Part shown: positions 27,794 through 41,872 of the stretch, in pieces
Numbering within the stretch: the stretch's first letter is position 1
Layout of the letters: the number at the start of each line of letters is the position of its first letter
Source: Myxococcales bacterium
Lineage (GTDB): Bacteria; Myxococcota_A; Polyangia; Haliangiales; Haliangiaceae
Direction of reading: 5' to 3'
Assembly (NCBI GenBank): GCA_016717005.1
Contig: JADJUF010000008.1
Coordinates: forward strand, 387,501-451,500
DNA length: 64,000 nucleotides
The notes under the pieces: model-generated
What the model was told of the DNA's origin: nothing
Database searches by the model: none
Seen by the model: only the letters and a program-made list of their open reading frames with translations
Program-made: the position numbers and the translations under genes

Positions 27794-30014
27794 TCGCGAT
27801 CTGCTCGCCGACTTCGACCCGGACGAGCTGGCCATGCTGCGCCAGCTGTTCCGCGACGAGGCCCACGAGGGCCTCGAGCAGGTCACGACCCGGGCCCAGG
27901 GCGCGGGCGCCGGCTCGGTCGAGTCGGTCCTCGACATGATGCGCCTCACGCACACGCTCAAGGGCGCGGCCGGCACGGTCGGCCTGGCCGACGTGGTCGA
28001 GCTGACCCACGCGCTCGAGGGCGCGCTGGCGATCATCCGCAACGGCCAGCGGCCGTGGACCCCGGCGTTCGGCGACGCGGTGGTCGAGATCGTCGACGGG
28101 CTGCGCGCCCACATCGACGCCCACGCCGATCCGCTGGTCGCGGCCGGCCTGGCCAGCCGGGTGCGCGAGCTGCTGGCGCCCTGGGCCGAGAGCCCGCGCA
28201 GCCGCCGCGCGACCCGCGACGACGACACCGGGCCGCTCCGGGCGCTGCAGTCCGACGGCACCGTCGCTGACGAGTCCGACATCTCCGGCACCGCCAGCCT
28301 GACGACCGCCGACCTGTCGGGCTCCCACGACGCCCGCACCCTGCTCCGGGTCGAGCCCGAGCGGGTCGACGAGCTGATGTCCGCCGCCGGCGAGCTCCTG
28401 TTCGATCGCAACCGGATCGAGCGCCGGGTCCAGCTCATGCGCACGCTGACCCGCGACCTCGGGCGCGCGCGCCAGGACCTGCGCGATCACCTGGCCGGCG
28501 GCGAGGACCCGGCGCTGCGCGGCATCGAGGGCCAGATCGCCACGCTCGCGACCCAGCTGGCCCAGACCAGCGCGGCCCTGCTCGACGAGACCGAGGCCAT
28601 GCGCCGCACGCTCGGCGATCTGCAGCGCGGCCTGACCCGGGTCCGCATGCAGACCGCCCGGGCCCTGTTCGCGCAGCTGGCCCGGGCCCTGCGCGCCGCC
28701 GCCCGCACCACCGGCGCCAAGGTCGAGCTGCGCACCCGCGGCGAGGACACCGAGTTCGACAAGACCGTCGCCGAGAAGGTCACCGATCCGCTGATCCAGA
28801 TCCTGCGCAACGCGGTGGCCCACGGCATCGAGCCGCCGGCCGAGCGGGTGCTGCGCGGCAAGGCCGCGGTCGGCGTCATCCAGATCGCCGCGCGCGCCGA
28901 GGGCAACCTGATCGTGATCGAGGTCGCCGACGACGGCCGCGGCGTCGACGCCCGGAAGCTGCGCGAGCGGCTGGTCGAGCGCGGCCGCTGGACCGCGGCC
29001 CGGGCGGCGCTGGCGTCGGACGACGACGTGGTCGCGGCGCTGTTCGACCCGGGCGTGTCGAGCCGCGACGAGGCCGACGAGCTGGCCGGCCGCGGCGTCG
29101 GGCTCGACCTCGTGCGCGAGACCATCGCCCGGCTCGGCGGCGAGATCCGGATGTCGTCGACGCCGGGCCGCGGCACCACGTTCACGCTGCGCCTGCCGGT
29201 CTCGACCGCGGTCACCCACGCGATGCTGTTCAAGGTCCACGGCCAGGTCTACGCGCTGCCCAACGCCCAGGTCATCGACGTGATCACCGTCGACACCGGC
29301 GCCGGCACGTGGCCGGTCGGCGACGACCGCGTGCCGATCGTCGACCTGACCCTGCTGCTCGCCACCCCGACCGGCGGCGGCGGCGACGCCCCGGCCCGGC
29401 GCCCGGCGGTGGTCCTGGCCTACGCCGACAAGCGGCTCGTGTGCGTGATCGACAAGGTCATCGGCCCGCGCGAGATCGTCGTCAAGCAGCTCGGCCCGCT
29501 GCTGGCGCCGCTGCCGCTCTACGCCGGCGCCACGATCAGCGGCTCGGGCAAGGTCCAGCTGATCCTCGACCCCGCGGCCCTGGTCCGCGCCGCCTACCCC
29601 GGCCACACGCTCACCGACGCGGCGATCGCCGAGCCGGTCCGGGCGTCGCTGTCGGGCCGCGCGCTGGTGGTCGACGACTCGCGCGCGATCCGCGAGGCGC
29701 TGATGTCGATGCTGGCCCGCGAGGGCTGGATCGTCGACACCGCCGAGGACGGCGCCCGGGCCTGGGCCCTGGCCCAGGAGCTCCACTACGATCTGATCGT
29801 CACCGATCTCGAGATGCCGCGCATGGGCGGGCTCGAGCTGATCGGCCGGCTGCGCGGCGACCGCCGCACGACCGAGACCCCGATCGTGATCGTGTCGTCG
29901 CGGGTCAGCCCCGAGCACCGCCGCCGCGCCCGCGATCTCGGCGTGCGCGGCCTGATCGCCAAGCCGGTCACCCGCCGCAAGCTGCTCGAGGTCCTCTACG
30001 CCGACGGCCGCTGA
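27786..30014 (+). CDS. cheA: CheA-type hybrid histidine kinase with C-terminal receiver
   Basis: 742 residues. The Hpt domain has phospho-acceptor His56 in RLTHTLKGAAGTVG. A linker and dimerisation helices follow (EPERVDELMSAAGELL), then a HATPase with N box RNAVAHGIEPP, DDGRGVD and GRGVGLDLV, and a CheW-like domain (HAMLFKVHGQVYALPNAQV). The receiver starts at about 625 (ALVVDDSRAIREAL), with acceptor Asp in DLIVTDLEMPRMGG and Lys in LIAKPVTRRK. The inferred start is TTG, overlapping cheW by eight bases. An attached receiver is typical of myxobacterial Frz/Che-like systems, where it can act as output or phosphate sink. The output partner is not in the window. Confidence 0.93.
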   Translation: MADRDLLADFDPDELAMLRQLFRDEAHEGLEQVTTRAQGAGAGSVESVLDMMRLTHTLKGAAGTVGLADVVELTHALEGALAIIRNGQRPWTPAFGDAVVEIVDGLRAHIDAHADPLVAAGLASRVRELLAPWAESPRSRRATRDDDTGPLRALQSDGTVADESDISGTASLTTADLSGSHDARTLLRVEPERVDELMSAAGELLFDRNRIERRVQLMRTLTRDLGRARQDLRDHLAGGEDPALRGIEGQIATLATQLAQTSAALLDETEAMRRTLGDLQRGLTRVRMQTARALFAQLARALRAAARTTGAKVELRTRGEDTEFDKTVAEKVTDPLIQILRNAVAHGIEPPAERVLRGKAAVGVIQIAARAEGNLIVIEVADDGRGVDARKLRERLVERGRWTAARAALASDDDVVAALFDPGVSSRDEADELAGRGVGLDLVRETIARLGGEIRMSSTPGRGTTFTLRLPVSTAVTHAMLFKVHGQVYALPNAQVIDVITVDTGAGTWPVGDDRVPIVDLTLLLATPTGGGGDAPARRPAVVLAYADKRLVCVIDKVIGPREIVVKQLGPLLAPLPLYAGATISGSGKVQLILDPAALVRAAYPGHTLTDAAIAEPVRASLSGRALVVDDSRAIREALMSMLAREGWIVDTAEDGARAWALAQELHYDLIVTDLEMPRMGGLELIGRLRGDRRTTETPIVIVSSRVSPEHRRRARDLGVRGLIAKPVTRRKLLEVLYADGR

Positions 30015-30037
30015 CGCGGCGCCGGACCTCGCGCGGC

Positions 30038-31234
30038 TCAGACCTCGCCGCTGGCGAACGCGAGCACGTCGCGGATCGACGCCGCGCCCAGGACCAGCAT
30101 GGCCAGGCGATCGACGCCGAGCGCGATGCCGGCCGACGGCGGCAGGCCCTCGGCCAGCGCCGCCAGCAGCTTCTCGTCGATCGGGTACTGCGGCAGCCGC
30201 CGGGCCCGGCGGACGCCGAGATCGTCCTCGAACCGGGCCCGCTGCTCGATCGGATCGGTCAGCTCGCCGAACGCGTTGGCCAGCTCGATCCCGCCGACGT
30301 AGGCCTCGAACCGCTCGACCACGGCCGGGTTGCCGTGCTTGCGCCGCGCCAGGGCCGCCAGCGGCGCGGGCCAGTCGGCCAGGAGCACCGGCCGATCGAT
30401 CGCGGCCAGCGCCGGCTCGACCCGGGCCACGAACGCGCTGAAGAACACGTCGTCCCAGTGGGTCGCGGTGCCGGGATCGATGCCCGCGGCCCGGACCGCG
30501 GCGTCGAGCTCGGCCACGGTCTCGTCGCCGCGCACCAGCACGCCGGCGTGGTCGTACATGGCCTCGGCCACGGTCATCCGCAGCCACGGCCCGTCGACGG
30601 CGATCGTCCGGCCGCCGACCTTCACCTGGGGCCGGCCGTTGACCGCGGTCGCGACGTGGGCGACCAGCTGCTCGGTGTCGCGGGCCACGGTCTCGAGGTC
30701 GTCCCAGGCGCGGTACCACTCGAGCATCGTGAACTCGGGCTGGTGGTGGGCGCCGTCCTCGCCGGCGCGGAAGCACTTGCACACCTGGTAGATGCGCTCC
30801 ATGCCGCCGGCCAGGAGCCGCTTCATCTGGTACTCGGGCGAGGTGATCAGGAAGCCGTTGCCGGCCGGGATCGCGGCCAGGTGGACCTCGAGCCCGGGCG
30901 CCGGCACCACCAGCGGGGTGTCGACCTCGACGAAGTCGCGGCTGGCGAAGAACTCGCGCAGCGCCGCCATCATCCGCCCGCGCGCGGCCAGGTTGCCGCG
31001 CCGCCCCGGCCCCAGCCGTGCCACCTCGGACCCGCGCGGCGGATACTCGGTGCGCGGGTACTTGCGCACGCGGCGCAGCGGCGCGCCGGCGCCGTCGAGC
31101 TCGACCAGGTCGCCGGGCTGGGCGACCGTCGCGTGCTTGACCCGCACGTCGCCCCGGGCGGTCCGGACCAGGACGTCGTCGCCGTCCTTGGCGATGACCC
31201 GTCCGCGGATCGGCCCGGTCGGGGCGCCGCTCAC
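30038..31234 (-). CDS. epmA: EF-P lysine aminoacylase EpmA (PoxA/GenX)
   Basis: 398 residues. A class II LysRS catalytic core without the tRNA-anticodon domain attaches beta-lysine to EF-P. Motifs are SPEYQMKRLLAGGMERIYQV, CFRAGEDGAHHQPEFTMLEWY, GIELANAFGELTD and GIALGVDRLAM. Residues 1-78 are an N-terminal extension not present in the E. coli enzyme (IRGRVIAKDGDDVLVRTARG), with an OB/KOW-like feel. The GTG start overlaps the efp stop as GTGA. The pairing with its own substrate gene strongly supports EpmA over a LysRS fragment. EpmB is not in the window. Confidence 0.92.
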   Translation of the reverse strand: MSGAPTGPIRGRVIAKDGDDVLVRTARGDVRVKHATVAQPGDLVELDGAGAPLRRVRKYPRTEYPPRGSEVARLGPGRRGNLAARGRMMAALREFFASRDFVEVDTPLVVPAPGLEVHLAAIPAGNGFLITSPEYQMKRLLAGGMERIYQVCKCFRAGEDGAHHQPEFTMLEWYRAWDDLETVARDTEQLVAHVATAVNGRPQVKVGGRTIAVDGPWLRMTVAEAMYDHAGVLVRGDETVAELDAAVRAAGIDPGTATHWDDVFFSAFVARVEPALAAIDRPVLLADWPAPLAALARRKHGNPAVVERFEAYVGGIELANAFGELTDPIEQRARFEDDLGVRRARRLPQYPIDEKLLAALAEGLPPSAGIALGVDRLAMLVLGAASIRDVLAFASGEV

Positions 31235-31797
31235 TTCTTGTTCACGCGCTCGACGTACTCGTGGGTGCGCGTGTCGATCTTGATCATGTCGCCGATGTTG
31301 ATGAACAGCGGCACCGCCACCGTGCCGCCGGTCTCGACCGTCGCCGACTTGGTCACGTTGCCCGAGGTGTCACCGCGCACGCCGGGCTCGGCGGCGGTGA
31401 CCTCGAGCAGCACGAACGTCGGCAGCGACACGTCGACCGGGCGCTCGTTGAAGAACAGCACGGTGCACGGCAAGTTGTCCTTCATCAGGTCGGCGGCCTC
31501 GCCGATCATCTCGGCGCGGACCTGGACCTGCTCGAAGCTCTTGTCGTCCATGAACACCAGGTCGTCGGCCTCCTTGTAGAGGTACTGCATGGTGCGCTCT
31601 TCGACGTTGGCCGGCTCGAGCTTCTCGCCCGAGCGGATGTTGCGCTCGATCACCGCGCCCGAGAGCAGGTTCTTGAACCGCGTGCGCGTGAAGGCCGCGC
31701 CCTTGCCCGGCTTGATGAACTGGAACTCGACGACCGTGTACGGGTTGCCATCGAGGAGGACCTTGAGGCCCTTGCGGATATCGGAGGTGTCGTACAT
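31231..31797 (-). CDS. efp: translation elongation factor P
   Basis: 188 residues in three beta domains. EF-P relieves ribosome stalling at polyproline stretches. The modification loop is FIKPGKGAAF, with the target lysine at Lys32, the equivalent of E. coli Lys34. Keeping Lys agrees with the coupled epmA gene. The end GDMIKIDTRTHEYVERVNKK is typical. The start MYDTSDIRKGLKVLLDG has aaggaa about ten bases upstream. Need for EF-P is plausible here, as many proteins in this window carry proline runs (tonB, kinases, linkers). Confidence 0.97.
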   Translation of the reverse strand: MYDTSDIRKGLKVLLDGNPYTVVEFQFIKPGKGAAFTRTRFKNLLSGAVIERNIRSGEKLEPANVEERTMQYLYKEADDLVFMDDKSFEQVQVRAEMIGEAADLMKDNLPCTVLFFNERPVDVSLPTFVLLEVTAAEPGVRGDTSGNVTKSATVETGGTVAVPLFINIGDMIKIDTRTHEYVERVNKK

Positions 31798-31910
31798 GGG
31801 CGGCGTTCCTTTGATCGCCTCACGCGAAGCGAGGCCGCTCGTTTACCCGACGCGGCCGCTCGCTGTCAAACCCGCGGAGGCGGCAAGGACAGGCCCCCGC
31901 CCCGCCCTGG

Positions 31911-32453
31911 CTACATCTTGGCGTTGAGCCGGGCGGTCAGGTCGACCGAGCCGTCGATCCACAGGGTCGCGCTCTGGTCGAAGATCACCATGACGCCCTC
32001 GTCCTTGGCGATCTGCTCGATGATCGGGCCGGCCTTCTTGAGGACCTCCTGGACCAGCTTGGTCCGCTCCTCGGCCAGGGTCCGCTCGAGCTTGACGTAG
32101 GTCTGCTGCAGCTCGACGAACTGCTTCTCGAGCACCTGCTTCTTCTGGGCCAGGACGTCGGGCTTGAGCACCGCCGCCTGCTTGTCGAGCTCGGCCGCGG
32201 CCTTCTGCAGGTCCTTCTGCTTCTTGTCGAGCTCGGCCTGCTTGGTCTTGCGGGTCTTGTCGAAGGCCTCGCTGGCGGCCTTGCCGGTCTTGGTGTCGTA
32301 GAGCGTCTTCTCGAGATCGATGACGCCGATCTTGCCCGGGGTCGGGGCGGCGCCGACCAGGCCCACCATCGGGGCCGAGACCAGGCCGATGCCGAGCGCG
32401 AGGCCGAGCGAGCCGATGAGGTTGGACAGGAGCGAACCAGCAGGACGAGCCAT
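31911..32453 (-). CDS. skp: OmpH/Skp family periplasmic chaperone
   Basis: 180 residues: signal peptide (LGLALGIGLVSAPMVGLVGAA), a small beta start (GKIGVIDLEKTLYDTKTGK), then a long charged coiled coil (residues about 65-150, rich in Lys/Gln/Glu) and a closing beta segment (GVMVIFDQSATLWIDGSVDLT). This is the Skp fold that holds unfolded outer-membrane proteins for the BAM complex. It lies downstream of bamA after about 290 bases with no other gene. The ATG at 32453 is chosen because the signal peptide begins there. Confidence 0.9.
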   Translation of the reverse strand: MARPAGSLLSNLIGSLGLALGIGLVSAPMVGLVGAAPTPGKIGVIDLEKTLYDTKTGKAASEAFDKTRKTKQAELDKKQKDLQKAAAELDKQAAVLKPDVLAQKKQVLEKQFVELQQTYVKLERTLAEERTKLVQEVLKKAGPIIEQIAKDEGVMVIFDQSATLWIDGSVDLTARLNAKM

Positions 32454-32744
32454 GGACGAAGCCTCCGGGGCGGTACTACGCGGCAATCCGCGCGGGGTCA
32501 AATCAGACGTGGACCGAGCGTGACGTATTCAGATCCGGCCCCGGGGCCCGCGACCTCGGGTCAGTCGACGAGGCCACCCGCACCCCACGCCCACCACCTA
32601 CGCGAATCGAGGTCACCACCACCCTCACGCGCCACGCTCCGATCGTTTCGGGTGGGGGCGCGGTTCCGACGGAGAGCCCACCTGGCTCGACCACCCGAGC
32701 CCCCCCTGCACCTGCCTGGGGTATTTTCGAAAAACCCTCTCTCA

Positions 32745-35989
<3,245 letters not shown>

Positions 35990-36094
35990 GCGAATCTCTA
36001 GGCGGCGCCGGAACTTAGTCGGCAGGTCCGGGGCTGTCAACGCGATTGGACCCCGACTCACGCCCCCGGGTTGCCTCGAGATCGCCGACGGCGG

Positions 36095-36625
36095 TCACAG
36101 CCCCAGGGTCGCGCCCAGGGTCCACAGCCGCACGCCGCCCTTGGAGTCGTCGGCGAACGTCAGCTCGTCCTGGCTGACCTCGGCCCAGATCGCGGCCTGG
36201 CCCAGCAGCGGCATGGTCAGGCGGTACTCGAGCCCGAGGCCGGCCACCATGCCGTCGGCCGACTCGCCGAAGCGCGGGTCGAGCTCGCGCAGCCAGACCC
36301 GCTCGACACCGAGCCGGCCGTAGGCGCCGAAGTTGCCGTCGAGCGGCACCGACAGCCGGGCGTGGGCGCCGGCGGCGATCGCGTCGCCCGCGCCGACGCC
36401 GAAGCGCCCGACGCTGGCCTCGATGGCCAGGCGGCCCAGGCTGTGGCCGAGCGCGATGCGCTGCTGCGGCACGTCGCTGTCGCCGGTCGAGGCGGCGACG
36501 GTGAGATCGCCCTGCCCGCTCGGCGAGCCGCCGATGCCGAGCGAGACGTAGGTTCCAGCGGAGGCGAGCGCGGGGGCGGCGAGGAGCGCGGGGAGGAGCG
36601 CGGAGAGGAGGACTGCGGGGCGCAT
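36095..36625 (-). CDS. small outer-membrane beta-barrel protein between lolC and lolD
   Basis: 176 residues: signal peptide (VLLSALLPALLAAPALASA), then eight or so alternating strands (TYVSLGIGGSP, RLAIEASVGRFGVG, AHARLSVPLDGNFGAYGRLGVERVW, MVAGLGLEYRL, AAIWAEVSQDELTF, VRLWTLGATLGL). It resembles OmpA-like or outer-membrane porin-fold small barrels but has no family motif that I recognise. It splits the lolC-lolD pair, same strand. The 272-base gap upstream (36626-36897) shows no gene. Confidence 0.8.
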   Translation of the reverse strand: MRPAVLLSALLPALLAAPALASAGTYVSLGIGGSPSGQGDLTVAASTGDSDVPQQRIALGHSLGRLAIEASVGRFGVGAGDAIAAGAHARLSVPLDGNFGAYGRLGVERVWLRELDPRFGESADGMVAGLGLEYRLTMPLLGQAAIWAEVSQDELTFADDSKGGVRLWTLGATLGL

Positions 36626-36897
36626 GACCTCGACATGAGCAACCGCCGTGCCACGCGGGCGCGCCGTCGTCACGGCGGGTTACCGCGCGATCATGACCCC
36701 TGGTTCACGGTCGCCCGCACACGTGGTCGCGGCGGCCACACCTGCCGCAGCGGCGTCGATCTCGATCCTGCGCCCGGATCGTGCCCGTGGCGTGGACGGC
36801 GCCAGCGGCCGGTCGCGCCGCGCATGGCCTCGACCGGGAGCGGCGGCGGCGGACGCCGCGCGATCCCCGCAAGGATCGCCCGCCAGGATCGCGGCGG

Positions 36898-38604
36898 TCA
36901 CTTCTTCAGGCCGACGGCCGGCCGCAGCTGCGAGCCCAGCACCGACGGGTAGATCGTCGCGGCGAAGCTGATCACCAGCGCCGCGATGTAGACCAGGCCC
37001 ACGGTCGCGAGGTCGATCTGCACCGGCAGCCGGTCGATGTAGTAGACGTCGGGGTTGATCGGGAACCCGAACGCCTTGAGCCAGGCGCACAGCCCCAGGC
37101 CGATCGCGACGCCGAGCGTGCCGCCGATGAAGCCGATCAGGCTGCCCTGGGTCACGAACACCGCGACGATCCCGAGGTCGCTAGCGCCCAGGGTCTTGAG
37201 CAGCGCGATCTGCCGGGCCTTCTCGATCACGGTCATGATCAGCGTGCCGACGATCGAGAACGACGCGACGATGATGATGATCGCGAGGATCATGAACATC
37301 GCGATCTTCTCGAGCTTGAGGGCCGAGAACAGGTTGCGGTTGAGCTCGCGCCAGCCCTGGACGTGGTACGCGGGGCCGATCTCCGTCGAGATCCGCTTGA
37401 CCAGCGCGTCGACGTCGTCGGGATCGCTGATCCGCACCTCGATGCCGTCGACCGCGTCGCCCAGGCGCAGGAACCGCTGCAGCGAGTCGAGCGTGACGTA
37501 GACCAGCTTGAGGTCGTACTCGTACATGCCGGTGAAGAACTGGCCGGCCACCCGGTAGTCGCGGTTGAACGGGATCGGCGTGCCGTTGGCGTCGGGGTTC
37601 ATCGGATCGGCCAGCGGCGACACCATCCGCACCTCCTGGCCGGTGAACAGGTGCATCTGCTTGACCAGCTCCTTGCCGACCAGCACGCCCGACAGCGTCG
37701 ACACCCGCGACGGCGGTCGGCCGCCGCCGCCGAGCTCCGGCGGTGGCGCGTCCTCGGACAGGTCCCGGGGCGCGGCGTCGGGCAAGGCGTCGGCGCCGTC
37801 GGCGAAGTCGGGCGGCGCCGGATCGAACGCCGGCGGATCCGCGGTCGGATCGCTCCAGTCGATCGGATCGCCGGCGCTCGGCAGGTCGTCCGGCGCCGGG
37901 TCGATCACGTCGCCGGTCGGCGGCGCGGCCGGCGCCACGGCCGGGGCCTCGGGGCCGTCGCCGACCAGGGGCTCGAGCCGGTCGAGCGCCTCGGGGTCGT
38001 CGAGGCTCTTGCGCAGCGACGTCACCTCGACCGCGCTGGCGACGTCGATGCCCTTGACGACCACGTTCGAGTAGTTGCTGTTGGCCGCGATCACGACCTC
38101 GCTGGTGGCGAACGGGGTCGACGCGACCACGCCCGGGACCCGGTCGATCCGCGCGCGGACCTCTTCCCACTCGACGAACTCGCCGTCGTCCTTCGAGACC
38201 TGGACGTGGGCGTTCGAGCCGAGGATCTTGGACCGCAGGTCGCCCTCGAAGCCGTTCATGACCGACAGCACCGTGACCAGCGCGGCGCAGCCGATCGAGA
38301 CCCCGACGATCGACACGGTCGAGTAGAACGTGAAGAAGATCCGGATCAGGAACACGTAGACGCACACGCCGCTGACCGCGAACGCGATCGCCCCGGCCGA
38401 CAGGACGTCCTGACGGTAGGGCGAGCCGGTCTCGATCAGCGAGCGCGGGTTGGGCGCCTCGAGCACGAAGTGCCCGACCGCGGTCAGCGCGCCGCCCGTC
38501 ACGAACGCGACGATCGCGACGATCACCGCGATCCAGCTGACGTGGATCGGGTGCGCCATGAGATAGCGCAGCGCCACGAAGATCTGGAACCGGCTGCGGC
38601 TCAT
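36898..38604 (-). CDS. lolC: LolC/LolE-type ABC transporter permease with extra N-terminal helices
   Basis: 568 residues; typical LolC is about 400. The canonical first helix is at about 95-115 (STVSIVGVSIGCAALVTVLSV) followed by MNGFEGDLRSKI. The last three helices include MFMILAIIIIVASFSIVGTLI, then the coupling segment IEKARQIALLKTLGAS. Two differences stand out. Residues 1-90 add two transmembrane helices. The periplasmic domain carries an Asp/Pro/Ala-rich insert at about 215-300. It forms the lipoprotein exporter with LolD and sits 39 bases downstream of lysS. No second permease is present, so a homodimer (LolF-like) is possible. Confidence 0.92.
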   Translation of the reverse strand: MSRSRFQIFVALRYLMAHPIHVSWIAVIVAIVAFVTGGALTAVGHFVLEAPNPRSLIETGSPYRQDVLSAGAIAFAVSGVCVYVFLIRIFFTFYSTVSIVGVSIGCAALVTVLSVMNGFEGDLRSKILGSNAHVQVSKDDGEFVEWEEVRARIDRVPGVVASTPFATSEVVIAANSNYSNVVVKGIDVASAVEVTSLRKSLDDPEALDRLEPLVGDGPEAPAVAPAAPPTGDVIDPAPDDLPSAGDPIDWSDPTADPPAFDPAPPDFADGADALPDAAPRDLSEDAPPPELGGGGRPPSRVSTLSGVLVGKELVKQMHLFTGQEVRMVSPLADPMNPDANGTPIPFNRDYRVAGQFFTGMYEYDLKLVYVTLDSLQRFLRLGDAVDGIEVRISDPDDVDALVKRISTEIGPAYHVQGWRELNRNLFSALKLEKIAMFMILAIIIIVASFSIVGTLIMTVIEKARQIALLKTLGASDLGIVAVFVTQGSLIGFIGGTLGVAIGLGLCAWLKAFGFPINPDVYYIDRLPVQIDLATVGLVYIAALVISFAATIYPSVLGSQLRPAVGLKK

Positions 38605-38643
38605 GCGGGTGACCTAGGCGGTACCACTTCCGGCCCGGGCGCG

Positions 38644-40350
<1,707 letters not shown>

Positions 40351-40390
40351 GGCCGCGGAGCCTACACGAGAACGTGCTATCACGCGCCCC

Positions 40391-41872
40391 ATGAGGACGA
40401 TCGCGTTGGTCGCGCTGGCCGGCCTGGCCGGCGTGGGATGCAAGGGCAAGGCGAAGGACGGCGGCGGGCCTGGATCAGGATCGGGGTCGGGCACCGCGGG
40501 GACCACGGCCGCCGCGACCTGCGCCGGGCCCGACGCCAAGGGCCCGCTGCGCTGGTTCGAGGACGACTACCCCGCGGCGCTGGCGTGCGCGCGCGCGTCG
40601 CACCGCCCGCTGGTGATCGACATGTGGGCGCCGTGGTGCCACACGTGCCTGTCGATGAGCGCGACCGTGCTGATCGATCCGTCGCTGGCGCCGCTGGCCG
40701 ATCGGTTCGTCTGGCTCGCCCTCGACACCGATCGCGAGGCCAACGCGGCCGCGGTCGGAACGTTCGCGCTGCAGAACTGGCCCACGTACTTCGTCCTCGA
40801 CGCCGCCGACGAGAGCATCGCCGCCCGCTGGCTGGGCGCGGCCGCGGCGCCGCAGTTCCGGCAGTTCCTCACCGACGGCGAGCGCGCGGTCCTGGCCAGC
40901 CGCGGCGGCGCGGCGCTCGATCCCCTGCTGGCCCAGGTCCGGGCCGGCGACGTCGCCGCCAGCGCCAAGGACTGGGCCGCGGCCGAGGCCGCGTACGCGG
41001 GCGCGCTGGCCGCGGCGCCGGCCGACTGGCCGCGCCGGCCCGACGTGCTGGTCGCCCAGATCGCGGCGCGGCAGAAGGCCGGCGACGTCGCCGGCTGCCT
41101 GGCGCTGGGCACGAGCGCCGCCGGCCAGACCGGCGCGAGCGCCAACGCCACCGACTTCCTGGTCTGGGCCCTGGCCTGCGCCGACGCCGAGGGCGCCGAC
41201 CCGGCCGCGGCCAAGGCGCTGCGCGAGCGGGCGGTCAGCGTGCTCGGCGCGCTCGACGCCCAGGCCGACGCGCCGCTGTCGCTCGACGACCGCAGCGATC
41301 TCATGCTCAACCTGCGCGAGGCGCTCGGCGCCCTCGGCCGCACCGACGACGCGCGCGCGGTGGCGACGCGCCAGGCGGCGCTGCTCGACGACGCCGCCGC
41401 CAAGGCCGGCTCGCCGGCGGTGGCGATGACCTACAACTGGCACCGGGCCGAGGTCTACGTGTTCCTCGGCAAGGGCGCGGAGATCGTGCCGGCGCTCGAG
41501 CAGTCGACCAAGGATCTGCCGACCGAGTACGACCCGCCCTACCGCCTGGCGTGGGTGTACCTACGGATGGGCCAGGCCGCCGAGGCCAAGCGCTGGGCCG
41601 AGGACGCGCTCGGCAAGGCCTACGGGCCGCGCAAGGTCCGCGTCGCGAACCTGGTGGTCGAGGCGTGCAAGGCGCTGGGCGACGGCGCCGCCGAGCGGGC
41701 CGCGCGCGAGGGACTGGTGGCGACGCTCGCGGCGCTGCCGCCCGAGATGGCGCAGCCCGAGAACCTGGCCAAGGCGCGCGCGGACCTCGCGGCGATGACC
41801 GGAACCGGGCCGCCGGACCGGACCGGGCCGGAACCGGAGCCGGAACCGGAACCGGAGCGCGCTGACCCATGA
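40391..41872 (+). CDS. thioredoxin-like lipoprotein with TPR-like helical region
   Basis: 493 residues: lipoprotein signal (LVALAGLAGVGC), Gly/Ser-rich tether, then a thioredoxin fold at about 50-170 with WAPWCHTCLSM (CxxC active site) and an NWPTYFVLD cis-proline region. The rest is Ala-rich helices like TPRs (WAAAEAAYAGALAAAPADW, YRLAWVYLRMGQAAEAKRW). The C-terminal PEPEPEPEPE tail is encoded by the same ccggaa/ccggag hexamers found elsewhere. A periplasmic thiol-disulphide role is likely. Its stop overlaps the next start as ATGA. Confidence 0.82.
   Translation: MRTIALVALAGLAGVGCKGKAKDGGGPGSGSGSGTAGTTAAATCAGPDAKGPLRWFEDDYPAALACARASHRPLVIDMWAPWCHTCLSMSATVLIDPSLAPLADRFVWLALDTDREANAAAVGTFALQNWPTYFVLDAADESIAARWLGAAAAPQFRQFLTDGERAVLASRGGAALDPLLAQVRAGDVAASAKDWAAAEAAYAGALAAAPADWPRRPDVLVAQIAARQKAGDVAGCLALGTSAAGQTGASANATDFLVWALACADAEGADPAAAKALRERAVSVLGALDAQADAPLSLDDRSDLMLNLREALGALGRTDDARAVATRQAALLDDAAAKAGSPAVAMTYNWHRAEVYVFLGKGAEIVPALEQSTKDLPTEYDPPYRLAWVYLRMGQAAEAKRWAEDALGKAYGPRKVRVANLVVEACKALGDGAAERAAREGLVATLAALPPEMAQPENLAKARADLAAMTGTGPPDRTGPEPEPEPEPERADP
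41823..41860 (+). repeat. short hexamer tract encoding a Pro-Glu tail
   Basis: About six ccggaa/ccggag units at the end of the thioredoxin-like lipoprotein gene, nine bases before the next gene's start. It is the third appearance of this hexamer in the window. Confidence 0.8.
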
